Positions 1 to 7,207 of a stretch of 64,000 bases of DNA are shown here, piece after piece; within the stretch, counting starts at the first letter, position 1, and every line of letters starts with the position of its first letter. The stretch covers positions 62,001 to 126,000 of the forward strand of contig JAPLGM010000018.1 of the NCBI GenBank assembly GCA_026390165.1, read 5' to 3'. The position numbers and the translations under genes were made by a program. This DNA is from Campylobacterales bacterium. GTDB taxonomy: Bacteria > Campylobacterota > Campylobacteria > Campylobacterales > Sulfurimonadaceae. Under the pieces are notes generated by a model, which was not told the DNA's origin, searched no databases, and saw only the letters and a list, made by a program, of their open reading frames with translations.

Positions 1-246
1 TTTCGTCTTATTGACGACGTAGGCGAAAATTTCTTCTCCCTGCTTGATTGTCTCCCATAAGAGTTTAAAAATAAGAGAAGGCATGTCAGGGTTGCGAAGT
101 ATCTTATGCGGTGCACCGATTAACTCATCCTCCTCGTACCCTGATATTTTAATAAATAAGGCATTCCCATAGGTAATACGCCCCCCCAAATCGGTCTTTG
201 AGACAATGAATTCATTGTCGCCGAAATTTATTTCTTCTCCTGCCAT
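1..246 (-). CDS. PAS-domain sensory protein (Aer-like), N-terminal part only
   Basis: The minus-strand reading frame opens with ATG at 244-246 and runs off the left window edge, giving 82 residues with no stop. The translated part reads as a PAS domain: ITYGN near residue 25, then ISGYEEDELIG, then HKILRNPDMP around residue 50 and a following FKLLWETIKQG. This is the typical PAS core of Aer-type redox or aerotaxis sensors and of PAS-containing chemoreceptors in Campylobacterota. What follows the PAS domain (methyl-accepting, GGDEF or kinase) lies outside the window, so the output cannot be named. The gene is divergent from the selenium operon, with about 150 bases between them. Confidence 0.75.
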   Translation of the reverse strand, partial: MAGEEINFGDNEFIVSKTDLGGRITYGNALFIKISGYEEDELIGAPHKILRNPDMPSLIFKLLWETIKQGEEIFAYVVNKTK

Positions 247-377
247 CTTACTTATTCTCCTAACTACCTCGTTATAATTCTCTAACGTTTAGAGATGTAT
301 GTTACTATTTGAAAACTTTATAGTAGGTTATTTAAGTTGCTAATCCTTTCTTTATTGCAAAAGAAAAGAGGAAAACA

Positions 378-416
378 ATGATAGAATTCTACTATGATAC
401 AAACAATCCCTATTGA
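378..416 (+). other. Possible 12-codon upstream ORF overlapping the mnmH start
   Basis: An ATG at 378 sits directly behind the best purine-rich ribosome-binding stretch in the area (aagaggaaaac, 366-376). It opens a 12-codon frame (MIEFYYDTNNPY) ending in TGA at 414-416. The mnmH start at 394 lies inside it in another frame and has no good Shine-Dalgarno of its own. This could be a translational-coupling leader, or simply chance. Confidence 0.3.
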
Positions 417-1398
417 AACTTTTTTAGAATCCCTTGACGCTTATGACCTCATCATTGATGCAAGAAGCCCACACGAATATAGCGAATCTCGTATTCCCTT
501 ATCCCGAAATTTTTATGCTCTTAATGATGATGAGCACTGTGAAGTGGGGACGATTTACAAACAAATATCCCCTTTTGAAGCGCGTGTTAAAGGGGCGTCT
601 TTTGTCTGTCTTAACGCCGCACGTCATATTCACGACATTTATCCCACTTTTACCCCCAATTCCAGAATCGCTATCTACTGTGCCCGTGGAGGGATGCGAT
701 CGTCGTCATTAGGGACTATCCTCTCTAATATTGGCTACCGAATCGACCGTGTTACGGGCGGCTATAAAGCGTATCGAACGTTTATCACCCGATATCTGGA
801 CAATCTCCCCGCTATGAATTTTATAACCCTTGCGGGAAACACAGGTTGTGGTAAAAGCGATTTATTGCTCGAATTATCCAATATCATCGATTTAGAAGGG
901 ATGGCAAACCACTATGGCTCCGTATTTGGTGATATCCATGGACGTCAACCCACCCAAAAAGAGTTTCAAAATCAGCTAACCCATGCCTTACGCGCTTTAA
1001 AGCCAGAAAAAAGTGCCTTTATTGAAGCGGAGAGTAAGCGTATCGGAAAGATTATGCTGCCAACGCCCCTCTACAAACAGATGGAGTCAGGATTTCGTAT
1101 TCAGATCACAGCACCTCTCGAACAACGCATTGAGCGAATTATGCGCATGTACGATCAGATGGATGAGCAATTTTTTAAGGCGCGAATGGAGCGAATCTCC
1201 CCCTACATCAGCCGTGAGGATAAAGCGTCCAGCATCATCGCGTTTGAAAATGGTGATTTAGCACGTGTTTCTGAAATCTTATTGACACAATATTACGATA
1301 AAGTCTACAAAATCACCATCAAACCCAGCATGACTATTTATAACGACAATCCTGCCAAAACGATTGAGACACTAAAGGGGATTCAAGATGAACAATGA
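394..1398 (+). CDS. mnmH: tRNA 2-selenouridine synthase MnmH (SelU)
   Basis: A 334-residue protein that replaces sulfur by selenium at the 2-thiouridine wobble base of tRNAs for Lys, Glu and Gln, using selenophosphate made by SelD. The N-terminal rhodanese domain ends in the active-site loop YCARGG with Cys96. A P-loop (GNTGCGKS, residues 148-155) opens the C-terminal nucleotide-binding half. Both domains and the length fit the family. The 3' end overlaps selD by 11 bases, so the substrate supplier is translationally coupled. The start at 394 is the first in-frame ATG; a stronger ribosome-binding stretch lies in front of an out-of-frame ATG at 378. Confidence 0.92.
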   Translation: MIQTIPIETFLESLDAYDLIIDARSPHEYSESRIPLSRNFYALNDDEHCEVGTIYKQISPFEARVKGASFVCLNAARHIHDIYPTFTPNSRIAIYCARGGMRSSSLGTILSNIGYRIDRVTGGYKAYRTFITRYLDNLPAMNFITLAGNTGCGKSDLLLELSNIIDLEGMANHYGSVFGDIHGRQPTQKEFQNQLTHALRALKPEKSAFIEAESKRIGKIMLPTPLYKQMESGFRIQITAPLEQRIERIMRMYDQMDEQFFKARMERISPYISREDKASSIIAFENGDLARVSEILLTQYYDKVYKITIKPSMTIYNDNPAKTIETLKGIQDEQ

Positions 1399-2422
1399 GG
1401 CAAAACTTACAAAATTCGTCCGTGCCTCAGGTTGCGCCGCAAAACTCTCCCCCGGCTCGCTCGAAAATGTCACCTGTCATCTAAAATCATTTCATAAAGA
1501 TTTGCTTGTCGGATTTGAGGGGAATGAAGATGCCGGTGTTTACAAAATCACAAATGATCTAGCGATGGTTCAAACGGTTGATTTCATTACTCCCGTAGTC
1601 GATGATCCTTTTATCTACGGTCAAATTGCGGCTGCCAATTCTCTAAGTGACGTATTTGCGATGGGCGGCGATGCCAAAACCGCTCTCAACCTCGTCGGAT
1701 TTGACGGTAAAAACCACCCTACGGAAATTTTGACCGAGATTTTACGAGGGGGAATGGATAAAGTTCAAGAGTGCGGAGCGGTTATCGTCGGTGGGCATAC
1801 GATTGAAACCCCCGAAATGATCTACGGCCTCTCCTGCACGGGATTCGTCCATCCTGATAAAATTTTGCGCAATAACACGGTGCAAGAGGGAGATTTGATC
1901 GTTCTCACCAAACCTTTGGGATTGGGGATTTTGATCACTGCCATCAAAGCTGATCTTTTAGACGAAAATAGTGTCCTAAAAGTAGCCGATACGATGCGAA
2001 CCCTCAACTATAAAGCCTCTTTGATCGCACGGGAATTTGATGCGCACGCCTGTACCGACGTAACAGGATTTGGATTTTTGGGACATTTACGTGAAATGGG
2101 GGGAGGAGCTAAAACCATTGAAGTAGAGAGCTCTTCTGTTTCATTTTTTCCAGAGGCACTGGGGATGGCAGCCATGGGGATTATTCCTGCTGGAAGCTAT
2201 GCCAATAAAGAGTATCTGCAATCCCATGTCCACTTCAAACGAAACATTGGAGCCGATCTTGAAATGATTCTTTTTGACGCACAAACCTCAGGGGGATTGC
2301 TCATTTGCGCAACGCCAAAAGATGCTCAAAAGATTGTGGAACGTTGTCTTGGCGAAGGGATACCTGCCGTCATTGTTGCGGAAGTACTCCCCAAAACAGA
2401 CACCGATATTATTATAGGATAG
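1388..2422 (+). CDS. selD: Selenide, water dikinase (selenophosphate synthase) SelD
   Basis: A 344-residue AIR-synthase-fold enzyme that makes selenophosphate from selenide and ATP. The N-terminal catalytic segment reads SGCAAKLSPG, with Cys16 and Lys19 at the positions of E. coli Cys17 and Lys20. The second Cys of the E. coli motif is Ala here. The codon at position 16 is TGC, so this is the cysteine form and not a selenocysteine (TGA) form. Further family marks are VGGHTIETPE, TDVTGFGFLGHL and DAQTSGGLL. It overlaps mnmH upstream and is followed after 4 bases by the transglutaminase-like gene. selA and selB are not in the window. Confidence 0.95.
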   Translation: MNNEAKLTKFVRASGCAAKLSPGSLENVTCHLKSFHKDLLVGFEGNEDAGVYKITNDLAMVQTVDFITPVVDDPFIYGQIAAANSLSDVFAMGGDAKTALNLVGFDGKNHPTEILTEILRGGMDKVQECGAVIVGGHTIETPEMIYGLSCTGFVHPDKILRNNTVQEGDLIVLTKPLGLGILITAIKADLLDENSVLKVADTMRTLNYKASLIAREFDAHACTDVTGFGFLGHLREMGGGAKTIEVESSSVSFFPEALGMAAMGIIPAGSYANKEYLQSHVHFKRNIGADLEMILFDAQTSGGLLICATPKDAQKIVERCLGEGIPAVIVAEVLPKTDTDIIIG

Positions 2423-2426
2423 CATC

Positions 2427-3512
2427 ATGCACCGACGAGAATTTATCAAAAAAACAGCACTTTCAGGGGCGATTTGTCTCACCCCTTCTTCTCTTTTTTC
2501 TTCTGAGAAGATGAAAAGCACTATGGCACTTTATGACATCCAATGGAAATTTGATCTCACAGCTCATAGTGCAAAAGAGTGCGTATTATGGATCCCCCTC
2601 CCCAGTGATATTTCAGGATTCCAAACTCTCCTTCAAATCGGAGCTGAAAGTACCGCTACAAAGCATTTTCAAACGGCCCATAATCATTACGAGAGTGCAA
2701 CCTATTATTGCTATTGGGATAAAAATGGTACCAATAAACTCCTTGATTTGTCGATGAAAGTAGCCCTGCGCGATCGTCAATGCGATTTTAAACGTACACG
2801 AATCTGCCCCGATACACGCCAAGAAGCCCAAGAATTTTTAGCCCCCTCAGCTCATATTCCAACCGATGGAGCCGTTGCCAAAATCTCGAAAAAGATAGTT
2901 GCCAATGAAAAAGATCCTCTCAAAAAAGCCCGGAAAATATACGACTGGATTATCGTAAACAGTTATCGCGACGAGAGTGTTCACGGATGCGGAGAAGGGA
3001 GTCCTAATGCCATGTTGGGACAATTAGAACGGGATGGTCGTATGGGGGGAAAATGCCTTGATATGTCTGCCCTTTGCGTTGCCTTGATGCGTGCAAGCAA
3101 TATTCCTGCTCGTGAAGTTTTAGGGATACGTGTCGGACCTTCAGCCCTCTCTCCTTCTTTTAGTGCCAAAGAAGATATTACCAAATCTCAGCACTGTAAA
3201 ATGGAGTTTTTCATCGAAACCATCGGATGGATACCGTGCGATCCCGCTGATATTACCAAGCTGATACTCAAAGAGGGGATTGAGAAAACATCACCCCGCG
3301 CCCAAGAACTTGCCAATAAATTTTTTGGTTTTTGGGAAAACAATTGGATGGCATTGAATCACGCAAGAGATTTTGACCTCTATCCCCTCAATACTCAAGG
3401 CTCTCTTGACTCGTTTGGCTATCCTTATACAGAAGTAGACGGCGAATATCTCGATCCTTTTGATCCCTCAAACTACCGCTATACCATTCTCTCCAAAAAA
3501 GCAGCTCTATGA
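2427..3512 (+). CDS. Tat-exported transglutaminase-like protein in the selenium operon
   Basis: A 361-residue protein starting with a twin-arginine type signal (RREFIKK at residues 3-9, then a hydrophobic stretch to about 25), so it is probably exported folded to the periplasm. The C-terminal half carries a transglutaminase/cysteine-protease-like core: GGKC with Cys210, then SQHCKMEF with His256 and CDPAD with Asp272, in the usual C-H-D order. The substrate is unknown. It lies 4 bases after selD, and its TGA overlaps the ATG of the TusA-MerT fusion, so it is clearly in the operon. A link to selenium handling is inferred only from position. Confidence 0.75.
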   Translation: MHRREFIKKTALSGAICLTPSSLFSSEKMKSTMALYDIQWKFDLTAHSAKECVLWIPLPSDISGFQTLLQIGAESTATKHFQTAHNHYESATYYCYWDKNGTNKLLDLSMKVALRDRQCDFKRTRICPDTRQEAQEFLAPSAHIPTDGAVAKISKKIVANEKDPLKKARKIYDWIIVNSYRDESVHGCGEGSPNAMLGQLERDGRMGGKCLDMSALCVALMRASNIPAREVLGIRVGPSALSPSFSAKEDITKSQHCKMEFFIETIGWIPCDPADITKLILKEGIEKTSPRAQELANKFFGFWENNWMALNHARDFDLYPLNTQGSLDSFGYPYTEVDGEYLDPFDPSNYRYTILSKKAAL

Positions 3513-4120
3513 TTCTCAACTGTCGGGACATGGAGTGTCCCAAGCCTGTTTTAGAGACGAAAAAAGCGTTGGATGCCCTCCCCGAAGATGCAACCCTTAT
3601 TGTAGAGGTAAACACTCTCAGCGGTCGTGAGAACTGTAAACGATTCGCCCTTTCACAACAGTGTACGTTTACCGAAGAGAGCTTGAATGATGGCGCGACA
3701 CGATTGGTTATTACCAAAGGGCTTGGATATATTCAACATAGTGAAGATGAAAATCCCATCGATTTCATGATCCGTTCCGAACGCAAAAATGCCGTTTTCC
3801 TCCTCTTTGGAGCATTGGTTACAGCACTCTTGTCCGCATCGTGCTGTTTGGTACCGACACTGTTTATGGTTTTTGGGATCTCCTTTGCAGGGATTATTAA
3901 TGTACCTGCTTTGGAATCGTATCGATGGATTTTTACCGCTGTTGCGGTCGTGATGCTGTGTATTGGCTTTTACCAAATGGTCATCAAAAAGCAAATCGAA
4001 TGCGATTGCGAACCGAGTTTAACCTCTAAGATTTTACTAATACTCTTTTGGGGACTCTTTCTCTTTAGTCTCGCTCTCCTTTTTTATCCTTATTACGAGG
4101 GGTGGATATGGGGAGAATAA
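3509..4120 (+). CDS. TusA/YedF-like domain fused to a MerT-like membrane domain
   Basis: A 203-residue fusion. Residues 1-75 form a TusA/SirA-type sulfur-carrier domain with the signature CPKP (Cys10) and the RENCKRFA segment typical of YedF, a protein that co-occurs with selenium genes. Residues 90-203 resemble the mercuric transporter MerT: three hydrophobic segments (about 95-120, 137-158, 173-195), a vicinal Cys pair in the first (SASCC, 112-113), LESYRWIF before the second, and a cytoplasmic CDC pair (165, 167) where MerT has its second Cys pair. The ATG overlaps the upstream stop, and the 3' end overlaps the MerP-like gene. No mercuric reductase or merR is nearby. Inference: a membrane thiol relay passing selenium to a TusA carrier for SelD. 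Confidence 0.8.
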   Translation: MILNCRDMECPKPVLETKKALDALPEDATLIVEVNTLSGRENCKRFALSQQCTFTEESLNDGATRLVITKGLGYIQHSEDENPIDFMIRSERKNAVFLLFGALVTALLSASCCLVPTLFMVFGISFAGIINVPALESYRWIFTAVAVVMLCIGFYQMVIKKQIECDCEPSLTSKILLILFWGLFLFSLALLFYPYYEGWIWGE

Positions 4121-4359
4121 TAGTAAGTGTACTGCTTTTATCCTCCCTGGTGTATGGACGAGAATGGAAACTTCATATCGGAGGAATGCACTGTATTGCC
4201 TGTACCTTGGCGGTCAAAAAGTCCCTTTTGAGTGTCGAAGGTGTTCAAGAGGCCAAAGTAAACTTTAAAAATGAAACCGCCCTAGTGAATGCCAACGAGA
4301 AGGTTAGTTTAAAAATGATGCAAAATGCCGTAGCGCAAACGGGTTATACGGCATATTAA
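4108..4359 (+). CDS. MerP-like periplasmic heavy-metal-associated domain protein
   Basis: An 83-residue protein with a signal peptide (residues 1-17) followed by one HMA domain carrying GMHCIAC (Cys29 and Cys32), then TLAVKKSLLSVEGV and a C-terminal GYTAY. This is the MerP pattern: a small periplasmic thiol protein that loads MerT. The ATG at 4108 is preceded by gaggggtggat and was chosen over the GTG at 4102. It overlaps the 3' end of the TusA-MerT fusion by 13 bases and is the last gene of the operon. A bound metal or metalloid cannot be read from sequence; the context suggests selenium. Confidence 0.82.
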   Translation: MGRIIVSVLLLSSLVYGREWKLHIGGMHCIACTLAVKKSLLSVEGVQEAKVNFKNETALVNANEKVSLKMMQNAVAQTGYTAY

Positions 4360-4395
4360 AATTACACTGGTATTACTCATAGTTTCTCTTTTGAA

Positions 4396-7104
4396 CTAAA
4401 CCCCTACTTGATTTCTTCCCTGTTCTTTTGCATAATACAATCCCTTATCGGCCCGTTTAAAAAGTTCTAAGAAGGTATCGTCTTTTTTAAAGGTGCTGAC
4501 TCCCAAACTGATAGTGATTTTTTTGATTGTAGGAAAAGTTGCCTCTTCCACTGCCAATCGAAGCTTTTCTGCGAGCGTTCGGGCATCTTCTAAATCTATT
4601 CCTGGACTCAGTACAAGAAACTCTTCTCCTCCCCATCGGGCAAAAATATCAAGTTTACGGATATTATTATGTACAATCTTAGCCAAATACTTGAGTACTT
4701 CATCTCCTATATCGTGACCATAGGTATCGTTAACAACTTTAAAATGGTCGATGTCGATCATGATCATAGATAGTGGAAGTGTGAAGCGACGAGATCGCTC
4801 AGTTTCTAGGACAAAAAGCTCTTCAAACTTATGGCGGTTGTAGATACCTGTCAAGTTGTCAATCGTTGCAATACGCTCTATCTCTTGGTGCAGTAGAGTC
4901 TCCTGTGTTACATCCTTCCCACTCGATACAAATCCGATCACGATGTTTTTATCATCTTTCAAAGGTGTGATCGTTTTATCCTCATAGTAGAGATCGCCGT
5001 TCTTCTTTTTGTTGATAAATATTCCACGGAAAACTTCTCCGCTTAGAATGGTTCTCCACAACCCCTCATAAAATAGAGAATCGTGATTTCCTGATTTAAA
5101 AATCCTGGGAGATTTTCCAAGAATATCGGTTCTCACATAACCCGTATGATGGCAAAAAGCTTCATTGACAAAGGTGATAGCGCCCTCTTTGTCCGTTAAA
5201 ATAACATTGTCATCAATTTGCTCCACTATTTTTGAGAGCTTGTCGATCTGCATACGAGATTGTTTGATCTCTCTCATATCAACGATCATACCCGAAAAAA
5301 CACTCCCATCAAGGGATGCACTGATCATGATAGAGACGACATCCAAATGTTTATCAAGTACATCCAGTTCAAGACCGCTAATATCGTGTTCTTTGAGCAA
5401 TGTATGCAAAAATTTTGTTTTTTCTTTTTGAGAAGCATACATACTGAGACTATTTTGATTCAACAACTCATCAGGAGAATCAAACCCCATTATTTTGGCC
5501 AGTGCCAAATTTGCATATAGAATATTTCCGGAGAGATCAGCACGATAAACACCGATCATCGAATTTTCTACCAGATGTCTGTATTTACTCTCTGACTCAC
5601 TTAATATCTCTTGTGTATGTATCTGCTCGGTAATATCGTGAACAACTCCCAACATTTTTAGAGGATTTCCAAAATCATCGTTTTGCAATTCCCCCTCTTC
5701 GAGAACATAACGAACACTTTCATCCACAGTGATAATACGGTGGATGACATGGTACGGTGTATTATGTGTAAGGGCATAGGTAACCGCTTCTTGTACCGTC
5801 TCCCGATCATCAGGGTAAACCCGATCCAAAAATTCATCGTACGTCGCTTTAAACTCCTGAGGCTTAAGTCCGAAAATACGGTAAATTTCGTCTGACCACC
5901 ATAAAGCGTTTCTCTTAATATCCCATTCCCAATTTCCTAAATGAGCAATTTTTTGTGCCCTGTTTAAACTTTCGGAAATTCTTGCAAGCTCATCTTCCCG
6001 GTTTCTAAGTATTTTTCTACTTCGTTGCATGTACCAGCTAAATAAAAGACTTCCTAGAACTATCGAACCGCTTAATCCATATAAAAGCTGCTGCAAAAGC
6101 TCCTGATGTTGTTGAAAAAACGTTTTATCAGGATTCAAGACTATACTATGGGATGCAATCTCGTCGGGTAATCTAATGGCATACTGTTTAAGAGCCTGTG
6201 CATCAAATATCCATTCGTTGGAGTCTTGTACCATTTTTGGAAGCGGTGAGCCAGGATGTAAGAGGATTTGCAAGGCCAGCTTTCCCGCTTGGGATCCTTG
6301 AGTAATCCCCCTATCGGCATGGCCTCCTATCACCCCTTGCTGAATATAGCTATCCTCAAGGCTTAGGATAACAAAATTACCGGCATGAACAATCAAGTTG
6401 ATAACTTGATTGAGATGCATTAAATGGCCATTGCGTGTCTGAAAACCGCCGATAGTGGTTAAGACAATCGCTTTTCCCTTGTACTCTTTGAGCCCATTTA
6501 GAACCGATTCGAAATTTTTATCATTAAGGTAACGTATTTTTATCCCCGGAACAACTGATCCATCGTTTTCGATATTCTGACGAATGGCTTGGGCAGTCGA
6601 TGAACCATCACCGATTAAAAGGATCTCTTTTTCCTGAGGGAACAATCTTTTTATCAGATTGATATTGGGTCTAATCTCTTTTTTTTCAAAAACACCGGTA
6701 TATAAACTGCCATCTAGTTTTTTTTGCTGCGACAAATCATTAATCCCTGAAAAGACAACAGGGACAGAGGGAAATATTTTTTCTTTGTGATGGAGCATAA
6801 ACTGCAAAGCATTATCATCCGTCACATAAATAATATTCGGATGGTACTCTTTATATTTGCTTTTTAGATAATGGAGAAAATCATCTTCGTAGTTTTTATC
6901 ATAGCTTCGTCGTTTGGTATCAAGATATTCAGCTGAATAAAGGGGATACAGATTCGGAGCATTGTTGAGAACCTCTCTAAAACCGATCCGTTGAGCTTTA
7001 GTCCAAAAATAGACTTCATGATAAGAGTGTAGGATAAATACAGAGGTCTCTGCCCATAAAGGGGAGGATACAAACATAAAAACCAAGACCAAAAACTTCT
7101 GCAT
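4396..7104 (-). CDS. Sensor diguanylate cyclase: periplasmic ABC-type ligand-binding domain, TM, PAS domains, GGDEF
   Basis: A 902-residue membrane sensor. A signal peptide (1-18) precedes a periplasmic domain of the ABC-transporter substrate-binding type (about 20-310, with EYLDTKRR and SLYTGVFE-like motifs). One membrane segment follows (about 338-360), then at least three PAS modules (LGNWEWDI, DLSGNILYANLALAKIMGF, TDKEGAITFVNEAF). The C-terminal GGDEF domain has an intact active site RWGGEEF and the inhibitory site RKLD five residues upstream, so it should make c-di-GMP under product control. A good ribosome-binding site (gagaggttgac) precedes the ATG at 7104. It is convergent with the selenium operon. 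Confidence 0.88.
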   Translation of the reverse strand: MQKFLVLVFMFVSSPLWAETSVFILHSYHEVYFWTKAQRIGFREVLNNAPNLYPLYSAEYLDTKRRSYDKNYEDDFLHYLKSKYKEYHPNIIYVTDDNALQFMLHHKEKIFPSVPVVFSGINDLSQQKKLDGSLYTGVFEKKEIRPNINLIKRLFPQEKEILLIGDGSSTAQAIRQNIENDGSVVPGIKIRYLNDKNFESVLNGLKEYKGKAIVLTTIGGFQTRNGHLMHLNQVINLIVHAGNFVILSLEDSYIQQGVIGGHADRGITQGSQAGKLALQILLHPGSPLPKMVQDSNEWIFDAQALKQYAIRLPDEIASHSIVLNPDKTFFQQHQELLQQLLYGLSGSIVLGSLLFSWYMQRSRKILRNREDELARISESLNRAQKIAHLGNWEWDIKRNALWWSDEIYRIFGLKPQEFKATYDEFLDRVYPDDRETVQEAVTYALTHNTPYHVIHRIITVDESVRYVLEEGELQNDDFGNPLKMLGVVHDITEQIHTQEILSESESKYRHLVENSMIGVYRADLSGNILYANLALAKIMGFDSPDELLNQNSLSMYASQKEKTKFLHTLLKEHDISGLELDVLDKHLDVVSIMISASLDGSVFSGMIVDMREIKQSRMQIDKLSKIVEQIDDNVILTDKEGAITFVNEAFCHHTGYVRTDILGKSPRIFKSGNHDSLFYEGLWRTILSGEVFRGIFINKKKNGDLYYEDKTITPLKDDKNIVIGFVSSGKDVTQETLLHQEIERIATIDNLTGIYNRHKFEELFVLETERSRRFTLPLSMIMIDIDHFKVVNDTYGHDIGDEVLKYLAKIVHNNIRKLDIFARWGGEEFLVLSPGIDLEDARTLAEKLRLAVEEATFPTIKKITISLGVSTFKKDDTFLELFKRADKGLYYAKEQGRNQVGV

Positions 7105-7207
7105 GTCAACCTCTCAATGAATTTCATCACTCAAATTATGTTAGAGATGACATAACTAATTATAACATATACGGCATAAAGCTACAAAGAAATTTTTTTC
7201 CATTGTA

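Noticed and set aside
1388-1450. Selenocysteine codon in selD
   Set aside because: The catalytic position is TGC (Cys16); no in-frame TGA is read through, and the gene is a normal Cys-type SelD.
3509-4359. Mercury-resistance (mer) operon
   Set aside because: MerT- and MerP-like parts are present, but merA, merR and other mer genes are absent; the MerT part is fused to a TusA domain, and the operon is mnmH-selD.
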